A DNA stretch of 64,000 bases from Beta vulgaris subsp. vulgaris (GCF_026745355.1 NC_079209.1:34478899-34542898), one strand, 5' to 3'; shown: positions 34,189 to 46,769, numbered from the stretch's first letter. Program-made: numbers and translations. The notes: generated by a model not told the origin, from the letters alone.

Positions 34189-34600
34189 TATTATATAAGG
34201 GAAGTTTGGGACCAATTTCTTAATTTTGCAATGGATCGATGCAATTATTTGAGTTGGTATTATTGCTTAGACACATAGCTAAACTGTTAGTGCAGTTTAA
34301 TTAATTTAAGTAAACTCGTTTTGATGTCGACCATGCCTCTTAATGCTTGAAACTAGCGTCTTGGAATTGCTCATTCAAATTTTAAAAAATTGATGCATAT
34401 TTATTGGAGTTGAGTCAAGTAGATTATAATTAGCAGAGATCAATATTCGATCCTCCTACCCATTACATCCTCTGCTTAGGCTGAAGGTCAATCTCTATTA
34501 CCCATTAGTTGCATGATTACCCCCAAAATGTCTTTTGGTGTTTCTCAGCCATCAGGTTTTAATCATTTATCTTGTTTCAGTTGATACTGGATTCTTGATA

Positions 34601-34662
34601 TTATTAATATACTATTTTATTATTAATATACTATTTTATTATTAATATACTATTTTATTATT
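34601..34662. repeat. Tandem repeat, about 19-bp unit x3
   Basis: Three head-to-tail copies of ATTAATATACTATTTTATT. Confidence 0.9.
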
Positions 34663-34689
34663 TGCCTAAACTTGTTATGAACACATAGG

Positions 34690-35326
34690 GGAATTATCAA
34701 ATTTAGCACGTATCATCGAAAATATATCAAGAAGATAAAAAAGAATCCCGAAATTAGATGGAATCAAATAGAGGTATCTGACTTTCATTTCATTATTTTG
34801 ATAACGCAAATATTTTTCATTGTCTATATTAAAGTATTTGCGATTTCTTGTGTATAGTGCCCTCGTCAACCGCTTGGTACTCTAGACTGTGGATATTATG
34901 TGTGTCGCTACATGCTTGAGACGGTACAGTTGAGACGACTATTGATAAGGTACTTGAACATTAGTTATAATTTGGCTTTTTTTAATTTCTATATGATTAC
35001 GAATCTTTTAGACTGTAGATTTATATCTATATTATATTAGAGATATGAAGAGCAGTTTGGATAAATTGGTTGAAAATACTAGATTATTATTTTATATCTG
35101 AATGATCTTGCCACAACTATGATAAATTAATTTGTGCATGATTAATTATAAAGTTTAATTACTTTTCAAGTTTTTGTATATGAGTACTTATTTTGTAATT
35201 ACCTTTATTGTAGTATTATCAAGGCATTGGTCCAAACTATTCTCAGGAGAAAATTGATGAACTCAGGGAGTTGTGGATTACATATGTCGGAGATCAACAT
35301 GAAGCACAAATGATGAATGAGTTATA
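34690..35326 (+). pseudogene. Ulp1-like (C48) protease, 3' exons, CACTA-1
   Basis: Three exon-like blocks with consensus splice sites. About 34690-34785 reads ELSNLARIIENISRR, then a stop. 34858-34949 follows a TATAG acceptor and reads CPRQPLGTLDCGYYVCRYM. 35214-35326 follows ATTGTAG and reads GIGPNYSQEKIDELRELW, ending MMNEL stop. QPxGTLDCGYYVxRYM matches the Gln and catalytic Cys region of SUMO proteases. The His and Asp of the triad are absent and the first block has a stop, so it is a remnant. Many plant CACTA and Mutator-like elements carry such a gene. Confidence 0.7.
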
Positions 35327-35982
35327 ACTTTCCGCCTAATTTTTTTAACCTTAATCCACTTTTGGACATACATTATATTTTTGGATTTGGATATTGATAT
35401 CATGTGGATATGGTTATAGGATAGATTTGATCTTGTTTATGATTTAGATTAATATTGATATGTATATATAGCAGTTCATTTTAGAAGTTTAATTAGATTT
35501 ATGAATATTAGTTGAATTATTTTGTAATATAAAGAATTTTGGAAGTTAGGAATATCAATTCAATTTATTGGTTAAGATCTTATGGGTTGAGTATTGATTA
35601 TACAAAAGATACAGTTATTGTACTGTTAATATCTGTGTGCTCCTACGGCCAATAATATATGCGTGAAATGATAATTTCATTATTTTAAAAAAATATCATA
35701 GATAACAGTTATAGGTAATATATGTTATATATATTATAGGAAAACATAACAGTTATTCAAGATAAGTGTTATATATAAATAGCAAACATAACACTTATTT
35801 ATAAAATGTGTTATCTAATGGCATATACATGTATTACAAATAACAATTATGTTTTCTCTGGCAAACATAACACTTTCGTCAGGTGTTATGTTTACTTTAC
35901 ATTACATTGACTTGGATAACACCTCAAAATTGTTATGTAAAGCCTTATTTAACAGTTATCTTTGCCTTTTTTTGTAGTAGTG

Positions 35983-38268
35983 ATTAAGCATGTTTTAATA
36001 AGAGTTTTAATTATTAAAAGCATATTTGAAAAGATTATTTGATGACTAAAGTCCTAATGAGCCCATCTTATTAGTCATCAAAGTTTTATTTATTGAAATC
36101 TCTTTTCCTAAGCCAAAAAGGAAAAGCCTCTATTTAAATATCCTAAAAACCCAAATTTTTACTAACGCCTACGTCATTTTCTCTCTCCTCTTTCCACGTG
36201 ACCTTCTCCCTCTCACTCGGCGTTTTCTTTCTCTCTCTTCTTCTTATTGTGCGTCGTTCATATTTTTCTCTCAAAAGCTTGGTTCTTCTTCGCTAAGTAA
36301 CGTTTCTTGTTAAACAAGAAACATCACAAATCTTTTCAAGAACCAAGTTAGTGCTGCCACCGGCCCCTTTTTGCTGTCACTGCTGCCCGGCGCCCTTCCT
36401 TCCTCCTTGTTGTGGCTGTTTTTCTTTTCTTCTTCTCTAAGATTCCATTAAAGTATTAGTTTTTATATTATTTTATTTATTAGCATGTTTATGATTTAAA
36501 TTATTGTTTTTATATGCAATATATATTTCGGCTATCATATATATAAATATAATAAATTTAAGATTTATTATATTAAGTTATTTTCAGTTTTTATTATGAA
36601 AGTTATAGTTTTTACGGTTTTTAATCACTAGAAACTATATGTACAAAATATAAATCATGAGATTTGTTAGCATATAATTTTATATGTATTAAATATATTT
36701 TCAGAAGATTTATAAAATTTTATAAGTGCTGCAATTTCAGAAAATACGTATTTTAAGAGTTTTAAATGATTTTTAATCACTAGAATAGTTGTACTATACT
36801 AGGGATTAAAATAACGAAAGTTTGATATGTAAAAACGATTTTAAAACACGTTTAAGGGGTTTGGGTCGTTTTTAAGTTGCTGTAAATTTTTAGTTCAAAG
36901 TATTTATTTCATTATTTTATTTTCTAGGCGGAGATTTCGTAGTAGGAGACTTTTAGAGCGTAAAAGTGGCCTACAGATTCGTTAATATCATGTATTTAGA
37001 AACATGCTTTAAGGATGTTTTATTTATTAGTATCATGTATAGGACTCTGTTGTTCATATATATGATTTACTGGAATTATTTTACATGCTATTTGCCTATG
37101 TGCTACATATAAACTAGAAATATTTATGAGTATGAATGTTTGTATGGAAGTTTGATGCAAGCAGATAAGTCCAGTTTATGTATTAATTCGTGAGTGAATT
37201 AATGTAAGTAAGATTGAATCATATGTTACATGGATTCTTGAGTATTATTTATTTATCTTATAAGAACCGTGGATCTTATTTGGTAAGTACAAGTTATACC
37301 TATATAAAGGTAAAGTTATTGTTGACTGAGTCAACAAGCAAGTTAGTAAAGTATAAAAGAAGTTAAAGGAGTTTTGATTGATGAGTAGTGATCACTTGTT
37401 AATCCAAAGATAAAAAGGAATTCTGTTATGATTGTGTGATTATTATTTATGTGCTTGGTTGGTGTCAACACAAGTATTAAAATATATTCAATGTAAAGTG
37501 AAACGAGAATAGGTTATAGACTTTAGACTGGTGCACGTCTAGAGTTGGACACTAAGGGTTGGAGTACATGGTGGTAGCCCATGGCTTTACTAGGATTGGA
37601 TTGATCACCATTCCTCATTAGTTAAAGGTTCCTCGATATCGCAGGTCAATTTTGGAATGTGTAGTAGCTCCCATATTTCCTAATTTCAAGTATAGACAAC
37701 TCGTCCAATAACTATTCCATTTAAAGAAATAGAAAAAGTTTAGAGTCTAGTTCAGTATGAGTCGTCTGCAGATTATTATATGTGTATATTATTATTTATT
37801 CCTGCAAGTTATATTTTTGTAGTATCATGTTTAGGGTTATGGATGTCTGATATGTAGTACTCAGCTTTGCTGATTACATGCTTGTCTGTGTTTGTGATCA
37901 TGGCTTTGCCTATTGATCCTGTGGTGATCCTTCGGGGGAGCAGAGTTGAGACGACATTGACATTACAGGTTCGAAGATGCATATCATTGGGGAATCTGGA
38001 ATGGAGAGGCTCTTGTATTATTAGAACCATTTAAGTTGTTTTCATAGGAGTTATGTTTTCAGACAATAGTTTTAAGTTGGTGTGTTTTAGTTTCTGACAT
38101 TGTTTTTGGTTTCATAAGTTTTAATAAAGTTGATTTTTAATAAGTTGTTTTCCGCTGCAAAATTCTGAGTAAGCCGAAACGTTATCACACGGGCGATAAT
38201 GCCTGGGTAATTCTCTAAGGTTATTATAAAAGTGTTTTCTAGAAAAAGAGAATTATCGGGGTGTTACA
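35983..38268 (+). repeat. Tekay II 5' LTR, second part
   Basis: It starts with the second ATT of the CACTA-1 duplication and runs to TGTTACA. It has a TATA-like site at 36131-36140 (TATTTAAATA) followed by a pyrimidine-rich leader. Compared with the 3' LTR it lacks about 45 bases present at about 49960-50005. Confidence 0.93.
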
Positions 38269-38271
38269 AAG

Positions 38272-38284
38272 TGGTATCTGGGAG
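38272..38284 (+). other. Primer-binding site of Tekay II
   Basis: TGGTATCTGGGAG starts three bases after the 5' LTR. It matches the usual initiator tRNA-Met site TGGTATCAGAGC of plant gypsy elements for the first seven bases and is mutated afterwards. Confidence 0.7.
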
Positions 38285-38984
38285 CTTTAGGTTAGTTTAT
38301 GACTTATAGGCGCCTAACTAACTAGCTTACTAAGTGACTTTAGCTTATTAAGTTACCTAACTTATTGGTCATTTGGAGGAAACCTTAGTATTGCTCCTAC
38401 GTTTTGATTTCAGAAACTTTTTACAAAAACCGAAAGATTTTTCGGAAGAATTAGGGGTTCCAATTTTGAGTTCGGCAAAAAAAAAAAATTCCGAAAAGTG
38501 CTGAGTCCGAAAAAAAAAAATTCGAGTGAAGATTTTTTTTTCGAGTGACCAGGTGGTCCATATTTTTTTTTTATTTCGAAAAGTTATTTTCAGGCACTGG
38601 AGTAATATTATTTATAAAAGTGTCTGCATTATTTTTCATGCCTTTAAGGTTTATAGTATTGCATTGTGAGATTGGGTAGTATAAGAAGGGCATATAAGAT
38701 AGAAATATTATATGTCTGCATCAGGAAGTTAGTTCAGCATCATTATTATTTTTCTTCCCTGCAAATCTGCACATTATCATTTTTTTTTTGTAATAAGTGC
38801 ATTATTATTATACTTCCCTGCTATTGATGCATAAATATTTTTCTTCCCTGCTAACTGTTTATAATTCTTGCCTGCAAAGTGTATATTTACATGCTTTTGT
38901 TGTTGTTTACCTTTTTATTATTTGTGGGAACACGTCAGGAAGAGTGCTAAACCTTCTGGTTTATTGTGTTGTAGCTCTACGAAT

Positions 38985-39377
38985 ATGGCTGCTAATCTAG
39001 GAAACTATTTTAACCCCATCGTTCTGACTGACGATGAAGCCGACGACCGTCATCCACCCATTGACCATAGGGAGTATGAAGAACTGCATTGGATAATGTG
39101 TTGTATTTTGAGGAAAGAATTTGCTAGTGATGATGAAGTCATCATAGAGATGGACCGTGCTAGAGGTACTACTAGGGAGGATATTTATGATGCATGTATG
39201 AGGATTGAATCCGACCCTGAAGAGGACGAAGACACCATACCTATTAGAAGATCTAAGATTCAGAGAAAGTTCATCGATTACTATGAGGATGATGAAGAGG
39301 ATGAAGCTAGTGATGAAACCTTCATACCTGAGCAATATAAGGAAGACAAGGATAAGGATGGCAATGTAGTGCCATAG
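38985..39377 (+). CDS. Acidic leader ORF of Tekay II (upstream of gag)
   Basis: A 130-residue protein starting MAANLGNYFNPIVLTDDEAD and ending in an Asp/Glu-rich tail (YYEDDEEDEASDETF), intact although gag behind it is ruined. It lies between the primer site and gag. The family has no function I can name. Tekay I has an acidic frame in the same place, so an extra ORF upstream of gag seems to be a shared feature. It has no signal peptide or membrane segment, and the tail suggests a disordered acidic protein. Confidence 0.6.
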   Translation: MAANLGNYFNPIVLTDDEADDRHPPIDHREYEELHWIMCCILRKEFASDDEVIIEMDRARGTTREDIYDACMRIESDPEEDEDTIPIRRSKIQRKFIDYYEDDEEDEASDETFIPEQYKEDKDKDGNVVP

Positions 39378-39859
39378 GTTATATATACTTATATACTTTT
39401 TATTTTTATATATACATATAGATATACATAAGGTTTTAGTTATAAGAATAATGTTGGATATGTGCCAACAAGACAAAGGTGTTTTATAGAATTATCATTT
39501 TAGGAAAAATATAGATACTGGTGTGTTGTTCTTTATTTCACATTATTTTCCCTTCTATGGAAGAATAAAAAAATATAGTTTATTTTATTGGAAAAGTAAG
39601 AATTTATTTCGGGCACGTAATGGGAAATACTTTTATTTATTTTTATTATGTGAATATATTTTCTTGCTCAATTCGTTTCATGTTGATATGAATTTATTTA
39701 CGTGAACAATTATATGATTATTAGAGAACATTTCATATTGGAACTTAGTGGAATTGTTTGTTGATGCGATCTTTAATGATCAAATCAAGTGTTGCCTTGC
39801 TTAGATGACCATGCAAGTTGTGCTGGAACCTAAAGTAGAGTTACGTTAAGTTTCAGTCG

Positions 39860-40460
39860 CGAAGTAGAGTGTCAAACAACAATGATGCATTATCTTCTGC
39901 TATTCGCCTATTGGCAGAGAATTCGACGCAAGAAAGACCTGAGCGTCCCAATTTTGATGGGGACATGTTTGAGAGACTAGCTAAGATTAAACCGTTGTAC
40001 CTTAAGGGGTAAGCTGACCTTATCCTCTTAGAGAGTCGGATTAGGGCGTATTAAAAGATTTCTGGGGCTGTGAACTATCCTGAGAGTGTGAAAGTAGTTC
40101 AAGTTATACTGTATCTGAAAGATGAGACTGACTTATAGTGGAAAGAGAATGAGACTAGACTTAGTATTATGAAAGAGTTTATTTGGGAATCCTTTATTGC
40201 TGCTTTAGAGGAATATTTTACCCTACTTTTATGAGGAAACTAAAGGCCTAAGAGTTTATCAATCTTAGGATGGAGAGCATGACCATCTCTGAGTATTATA
40301 GAAAGTTCATAGCTAGGTTTGCATTTGAGGTAATAGCCACTGAGGAGTTAAAGGCTCAATGATTTGAGCAAGCTTTGATTGAGGAAATTCAATTGGGTTT
40401 AGTAGATTTCGAAGTGTTTGATTTGCCTATTAGCATACCTATTGGAGAAATCATAAGGTG
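39860..40460 (+). pseudogene. Tekay II gag remnant fused to a truncated protease
   Basis: Gag-like words are readable with several stops between them: ERPERPNFDGDMFERL, AVNYPESVKVVQVILYLKDE and MTISEYYRKFIARFAF. Near 40410 the sequence jumps to the second half of the protease (DLPISIPIGEIIRC). The Gag zinc knuckles and the protease D-S-G active site, both present in Tekay I, are therefore deleted. It cannot make particles or process them. Confidence 0.75.
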
Positions 40461-40677
40461 TACCAAGTTGTTTAGAAATTGCCTTTAAAGATAGGAGACT
40501 TTGTATTTCCGTCTGACTTAATAGAATTCAATTTGGGAGACCTAGATGTGATTATTGGGATGAATTGGTTATGACTTTACAAGGCTAACATTGATCGTGA
40601 GGTTCAAAAGGTAGTGCTGAGAACCCTTCGGGAAAATTGACCTCATATAGACGATTTGGGAAACCAAGAAGTTTGGA
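40460..40677 (+). pseudogene. Tekay II protease C-terminal half
   Basis: PLKIGDFVFPSD, LIEFNLGDLDVIIGMNWL and ANIDREVQKV are readable in shifting frames and align with the end of the Tekay I protease. It leads directly into the RT frame. Confidence 0.7.
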
Positions 40678-42939
40678 GTGATCTCTACTATGCAAGTGCA
40701 GAAGTTGATGAGGAAGGGGTATGAGCTATTCTTCTGTAGCGTGCAGAATGTGAGTAAGGAAGCTGAGTTGAAACTTGAGGATGTTCCAATAGTGACTGAG
40801 TTTATGGACGTATTTCCGAGTGAAATTTCAGGTATGCCGCCTGCAAGAGCCGTTGCGTTTACCATAGACTTAGTTCCTGGAACTGCACCTATATCTAAGG
40901 CACCTTATAGAATGGCACCTCCTGAGATGAGTGAGTTAAAGACGCAATTGCAAGAACTTTTAGATAAAGGTTATATCAGACCTAGTGCATCACCTTGGGG
41001 AGCTCCTGTATTGTTCGTGAAGAAAAAGGATGGGAGTATGAGGTTATGTATCGACTATAGGGAGTTGAACAATGTTACCATCAAGAACAAGTACCCTTTG
41101 CCTAGAATAGATGACCTATTCAACCAATTGAATGGAGCGAGTGTGTTCTCGAAGATTGACTTACGTTCTGGATATCATCAATTGAGGGTAGCAGATAAGG
41201 ATGTACCTAAGACTGCCTTTCGAACGCGTTATGGTCACTACGAGTTCACTGTAATGCCTTTTGGGTTAACCAATGCTCCTGCTATATTTATGGACTTGAT
41301 GAATAGGATCTTTCATGAGTTTTTGGATAAGTTCGTAGTGGTTTTCATTGATGACATTTTGATATATTCAAGGAATGAAACCGAGCATGATGAACATTTA
41401 AGGATTATTTTGGAGACTTTGAGAAAGAACCAACTATATGCCAAGTTCTCTAAGTGTGAGTTTCGTTTGGAGAAAGTAGCATTTTTGGGTCATTTTGTGT
41501 CTAAGGAAGGAGTCTCAGTAGATCCTGCCAAAATCCAAGCTGTGAGTGAGTGGCCAACTCCAAAGAGTGTGTCAGATATTAGGAGTTTCTTGGGTTTAGC
41601 TGGCTATTATAGGAGATTCGTGCGAGATTTCTCGAAGATAGCAAGACCTATGACTAATTTGATGAAAAAGGAGTCCAAGTTTGAGTGGAATGAGAAGTGT
41701 GAGGAAGCTTTTCAGATTTTGAAGGATCGTTTAACCACTGCACCTGTTTTAACCCTACCTAATGGGAATGAGGGATTTGAGGTCTACAGTGATGCTTCGA
41801 AAAATGGTTTGGGTTGTGTATTGCAACAGAATGGTAAGGTAATAGCTTATGCGTCGCGTCAATTAAAACCTTATGAGGCTAATTACCCTACCCATGATCT
41901 AGAGTTAGATGCCATAGTGTTTGCATTGAAGATTTGGAGACATTATCTTTATGGAGCAACTTGCAAGATATTTACAGACCATAAGAGTTTGAAGTACATC
42001 TTTACTCAAAAGGACTTGAATATGAGGCAAAGAAGATGGCTAGAGTTGATTAAGGATTATGATCTAGATATCCAGTATCATGAGTGGAAAGCAAATGTGG
42101 TTGCTGACGCCTTGAGTCGAAAATCGAGTCATAGCTTGAGTGCTTTGATAGTCCCTGAGGAGTTGTGTCGAGATATGCAAAGGTTGAGCCTAGAAATTTT
42201 AAATCATGGGGAGAGTGAGGCTAGACTTAGTAATCTTTCTTTGGGAGTGTCAGTTTTCGACGAGATTATTGAGGGTCAAGTCGGGGATGAGCACCTAGAC
42301 AAGATCAAGGAGAAAATGAAGCAAGGTAAGGAAGTAGACTTCAAGATTCATGATGATGGGAGTCTAAGGTTTAAAGGGAGGTGGTGTGTACCACAGAAGT
42401 GCAATGACCTTAAGAGACGTCTTATGGACGAGGGGCACAATACTCCATATTCTGTGCACCCTGGGGGTGACAAGTTGTACAAGGACCTTAAGATGATCTA
42501 TTGGTGGCCAAACATGAAGCGAGAAGTAGCCGAATATGTGTCTAAGTGCCTAACCTGTCAGAAAGTGAAGATAGACCATAAGAGACCCATGGGGAAAGTT
42601 CAACCGTTAGACGTTCCTGGATGGAAATGGGATTCTATTTCTATGGACTTTGTGACTGCCTTACCCAAGACGAAGAGTGGAAATGATACCATTTGGGTTA
42701 TTGGGGATAGACTGACCAAGTCCGCCGTGTTCATACCTATTAAGGAGACATGGAAAAAGAAGCAACTCACTAAGACCTATATCAAACATGTAGTGAGATT
42801 GCATGGAGTTCCAAAGGACATTATCTCGGATCGTGACTCTAGATTTCTATCTAAGTTCTGGAAAAAGGTCCAATTAAACCTTGGGACAACATTGAAAATG
42901 AGTACCGCCTTTCACCCTGCGACCGATGGTCAGACTTAG
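40678..42939 (+). pseudogene. Tekay II pol: RT, RNase H and integrase, ended by a premature stop
   Basis: Open for 753 residues. [37 protein letters not shown] and catalytic [12 protein letters not shown]. RNase [15 protein letters not shown] with [11 protein letters not shown] and ADALSRKS. Integrase: the H2C2 zinc region ([18 protein letters not shown], then CLTCQKVK), core [22 protein letters not shown] and FHPATDGQT. The TAG at 42937-42939 stands where the related Tekay I frame has GAG, so a single base change ends the frame. The next frame continues without loss at 42955. This is a recent-looking lesion compared with gag. Confidence 0.92.
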
Positions 42940-43716
42940 AGGACTAATCAGACTATGGAGGATATGTTGAGGGCTTGTGCAATTGATTTTCAAGGAAGTT
43001 GGGAGGACCAATTAGATTTGATTGAGTTTTCTTACAACAATAGTTACCATGCGAGTATAAAGATGGCACCTTTTGAGGCGTTATATGGACGGAAGTGTAG
43101 AAGTCCCATTTGCTGGAACGACTTTAGCGAAAATATAGTTTTGGGGACTGAATTTATTGAGGAGACCGTCAAGAATGTCAAATTGATTCAGTCTCGAATT
43201 CAAGCGGCGCAAGATAAGCAGAAGAGTTATGCAGATTTAAAACGTCGCGAAGATGAATTTGCTGTATGTGATAAAGTATTCTTGAAAGTATCACCCACTA
43301 AAGGTGTTATGAGATTTGGGAAAAAGGGCAAGCTAAGTGCTAAATATGTAGGCCCATATGAGATTTTGGAGCGCATTGGGAAAGTAGCTTATAGATTGGC
43401 ATTGCCAATGGAGTTTGAAAAGATGCATGATGTTTTCCACACCTCCCAACTTAAGCGCTACATCCCTGATGAGCGTCATGTGTTAGAACCTGAAAGAGTG
43501 CAGATAGATAGTAGCCTCACATATGAGGAAAGACCTGTCAAGATTCTCGACAGGAAAGTGCGTAGTACGCGCAACAAGGATGTTCATATTGTCAAAGTTC
43601 TTTGGTCTAACGACGAGTCAGAAGAGGCAACGTGGGAAGCCGAAGAGGATATGAGGAAAAAGTATCCAGACCTATTCCTTGAGGTGAGTTACGAGGGCGT
43701 AACTCGTTTTCTTTAA
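42940..43716 (+). pseudogene. Tekay II integrase C-terminus and chromodomain
   Basis: It continues the pol frame after the TAG. It carries the GPY/F module (GKLSAKYVGPYEILERIGKVAYRL; read FHTSQLKRYIPD after it) and ends in a chromodomain of about 55 residues: [45 protein letters not shown]. Chromodomains on plant chromovirus integrases steer insertion to heterochromatin marks. The stop is followed at once by a hairpin and a G-rich purine tract. Confidence 0.9.
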
Positions 43717-43724
43717 GGGGGGTA
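43686..43724 (+). other. Hairpin plus first polypurine tract, Tekay II
   Basis: GAGTTACG and CGTAACTC form an 8-bp stem at 43686-43705, followed by TTTTCTTTAAGGGGGGTA. Tekay I has the same module at 25498-25533. CACTA-2 inserted immediately behind it. Confidence 0.65.
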
Positions 43725-44400
43725 CACTACTACAAAAAAGGGCAAAGATAACTGTTAAATAAAGCTTTACATAACAGTTTTGAGGTGTTATCCAAGTCAA
43801 TGTAATGTAAAGTAAACATAACACCTGATGAAAGTGTTATGTTTGCCAGAGAAAACATAACAGTGATTTATAATACAGGTTATGCCACTAGATAACACAT
43901 TTTGTAAATAAGTGTTATGTTTGCTATTTATATGACAAATTGAAAAAAGGAAAATTTAACACTCATCTTGAATAACTGTTATGTTTTCCTATAATATATA
44001 TAACATATATTACCTATAACTGTTATCTATGATATTTTTTAAAAAATAATCAAATTATCATTTCACGCGCACATATTATTGGCGGTAGGCAGCACGCAGA
44101 CATTGACGGTACAATACCTGTATCTGTTGTATAATTAATACTCAACCAATAAGATCTTACAACCAATAAATTAAATTGATATTCCAAACTTCCAAAATTC
44201 TTTATATTACAAAATAATTCAACTAATATTCATAAATCTAAGCTTCTAAAAAACTACTATATATACATATTAATATTAATCTAAATCATAAACAAGATCA
44301 AATCTATCCTATAGCCACATCCACATGATATCAATATCCAAATCCAAAAATATAATGTATGTCCAAAAGTGGATTAAGGTTAAAAAAATTAGGCGAAAAG

Positions 44401-44877
44401 TTAGAACTCATTCATCATTTGTGCTTCGTGTTGATCTCCGACATATGTAATCTACAACTCTCTGAGTTCATCAATTTTCTCCTGAGAATATGTTGGACCA
44501 ATGCCTTGATAGTACTACAATAAAGGTAATTACAAAATAAGTATTCATATATAAAAATTGAAAAGTAATTAAACTTTATAATTAATCATGCACAAATTAA
44601 TTTATCATAGTTGTAGCAAGATCATTCAGATATAAAATAATAGTCAAGTATTTTCAACCAATTTATCCAAAATACTCTTCATCTCTCTAATATAATATAG
44701 ATACAAATCTACAGTCTGAAAGATTCATAATCATATAGAAATTTCAAAAAGCCAAATTATAACTAATGTTCAAGTACCTTATCAGGAATAACTAGTCGTC
44801 TCAACTGTACCGTCTCAAGCATGTAGCGGCACACATAATATCCACAGTCTAAAGTACCAGGCGGTTGGCAAGGGCAC
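44401..44877 (-). pseudogene. Ulp1-like (C48) protease, 3' exons, CACTA-2
   Basis: - strand blocks matching those of CACTA-1. About 44780-44877 reads CPCQPPGTLDCGYYVCRYM followed by LETVQLRRLV. 44401 to about 44515 is the last exon and stops at a similar place. The catalytic-Cys region DCGYYV is kept while the upstream His/Asp part is missing. An earlier block lies at about 44990-45060 (HLARTIEKISRRLKRIP). Confidence 0.7.
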
Positions 44878-45432
44878 TATACACAGGAAATCAAAAATAC
44901 TTTAATATAGACAATGAAGAATATTTTTGTGTATCAAAAATGAAATGAAAGTCATATACCTCTATTTGATTCCATCTAATTTCGGGATTCTTTTTAATCT
45001 TCTTGATATCTTTTCGATGGTACGTGCCAAATGCATTACATTATTGCCAACTGCAAAATAGAAAAGGTATAATAACTCTAAGATGCAAAAGGATCGAAAA
45101 AAAGACTCCTTGACCCACAATCTCAACCAGCAAAGAATATCAAACCACCACCTGCTATTCTTCTTCTTATTCCCAGATATGTACAAGTCTAGTGGAAATT
45201 CCATAAGAGATGTTTAGAATTTAGAAAAAGGCTTTGGTGGTGCTATAGTTATTGATGACATAGCCCCATGGTGGTGGTGGCTAATAAGATGCACTCACTG
45301 GCTGGTGGAACAATGTTTCAGCAGTGAGGTGGAAGATATGGGGCTTTTGAGTTGATACTTGTGGATATGTTTCTGCTAAGCTTCTTTTGGCAGAGACTAC
45401 ATGCTAATACTGTCTCTATTTCAATACTGCAG

Positions 45433-45508
45433 CTAGTTGGTTGCCGTGTCATTCCATGGGCGAAGTCCAACCTTAACTATACTGCTCAAGCTCTCATCAT
45501 TTCTGCAG
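45433..45508 (+). pseudogene. Captured exon of an early nodulin 93-type gene
   Basis: A 76-base exon with acceptor ACTGCAG before it and donor GTAACA after it. It reads LVGCRVIPWAKSNLNYTAQA followed by LIIS. The words IPWAKxNLNxTAQALIIS are the most conserved part of the plant ENOD93 family, a small membrane-associated protein. The flanking exons are absent, so it is a gene scrap carried by CACTA-2. It runs opposite to the kinesin and chlorophyll-binding fragments. Confidence 0.75.
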
Positions 45509-46769
45509 GTAACAGCTATATCATGTTAATTAATTGCTCAAAGTTCTTTTGCTAGAAATGAACCAGCATCTTTGTGACACTTGGAATTACTAGAAGCACG
45601 GCAAGAACTCCGTCCATCTTTATTCAAATCTCAGGACTTACTAGAAGCACAGCAGGAAAATTCTGCAGGAATTACTAGAATATATTTGTTATGTCTCTTG
45701 CACAGGAGGGTCTGATTGTTTAGGGAACTGCGGCTACACAAGGGGTTTCATCTGATGATTTAGAATGACGCCAAATGTAAATTTTAATGCTTTATTAAGT
45801 GTGAGAACCAAATAGGATCTTTGAATTTCTATGTTTATTTCATCATAACAGGAATTGCATATCCTTCAGCTTGGGTCATGCATTTATAGAGCTTCCTGTC
45901 CTGTTGATTCTTTAGTTCTCTAAAGTAAATAAGAAAAACAATTCCTTTACTATCAGCAAATCTCTAAATTTGAGATTCTAGGCTACTTTCTATCTGCATT
46001 CTATTGCAGGCTGCTTTTTTTTTTTCCTGAAAGGACTATGAATTTTTAATATCCTTTGGAAGATGTGATTTTTAACTACAGAAAGCTATCTTCAAAATAT
46101 CAATGTTTCATAGGTTATGAAGATGTGGGGGAGGGTACAAGCAGGTGTAAAACCTAGGATTTCTGCTTTTCAGTTATTATATGTACAAATCAAAGATGTA
46201 TTGGAGATCTGAAATTGAAAATCTATGAGATTAACCATTAACTTTATGACTTTTATGCTTGGATCGAATAGATGTTGGAGAGTTTTTTAACAAGTCTAGG
46301 TTCCATCTGAACTCAGCCATAGAATTTGAAAAAGGAAAGTGTATGTTCTCTAGCTAGGAAACATGATGGAGAAGGAAGCTTGTATCTACATGACCAGAGA
46401 TTTAGCTAGTGAATTGGACCTTAGCTAGAGACTACATATAGAGTTTGGTTTATCTGTTAAAGCTGATGTATTTTGTTGGCTAATTTCTTTGTAATGCACA
46501 TGGGGGTGATATTATTTGATGGTTGCTGGGATAATTTATGGGTCTCAGGTGCAGTAGGTGGTTTCAGGTGCAACGCCATCCAATTTGTGGGTCAAAGCTC
46601 ATCAAGCCACCCCTCAAAAAAGTAGAAGCCGCTTCGTAAAATTCCATGTCACTCACCAGCAATAGAGCGGACCACTTCATGAGCTAGCTGGGCCCAAAAA
46701 AGGTGCAGTTGGTCACACAGAAACTTTAATATGGCAAACAATATTTCAGCTTTCCTCCTAGAAATTTGA

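Larger units (their letters stand above)
21008..35982 (+). mobile_element. CACTA-1 element (host of Tekay I)
   Basis: It starts CACTACTACAAAAAAGGGC and ends in the inverted form TTTTTTTGTAGTAGTG, flanked by the 3-bp duplication ATT (21005-21007, 35983-35985). The intact 3' LTR of Tekay II shows the empty site. Subterminal regions are full of ATAACAC/GTGTTAT words in both directions. Without Tekay I it is about 4.7 kb. It keeps the end of a Ulp1-like gene but no TNP2, so it is non-autonomous. It is the same family as CACTA-2. The stretch 21300-21950 has pyrimidine-rich leader-like sequence and no recognised gene. Confidence 0.93.

Noticed and set aside
37809..38030. A 73-codon frame repeated at 51791-52012
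   Set aside because: It lies in both Tekay II LTRs, so the repetition reflects LTR identity and not a conserved gene.
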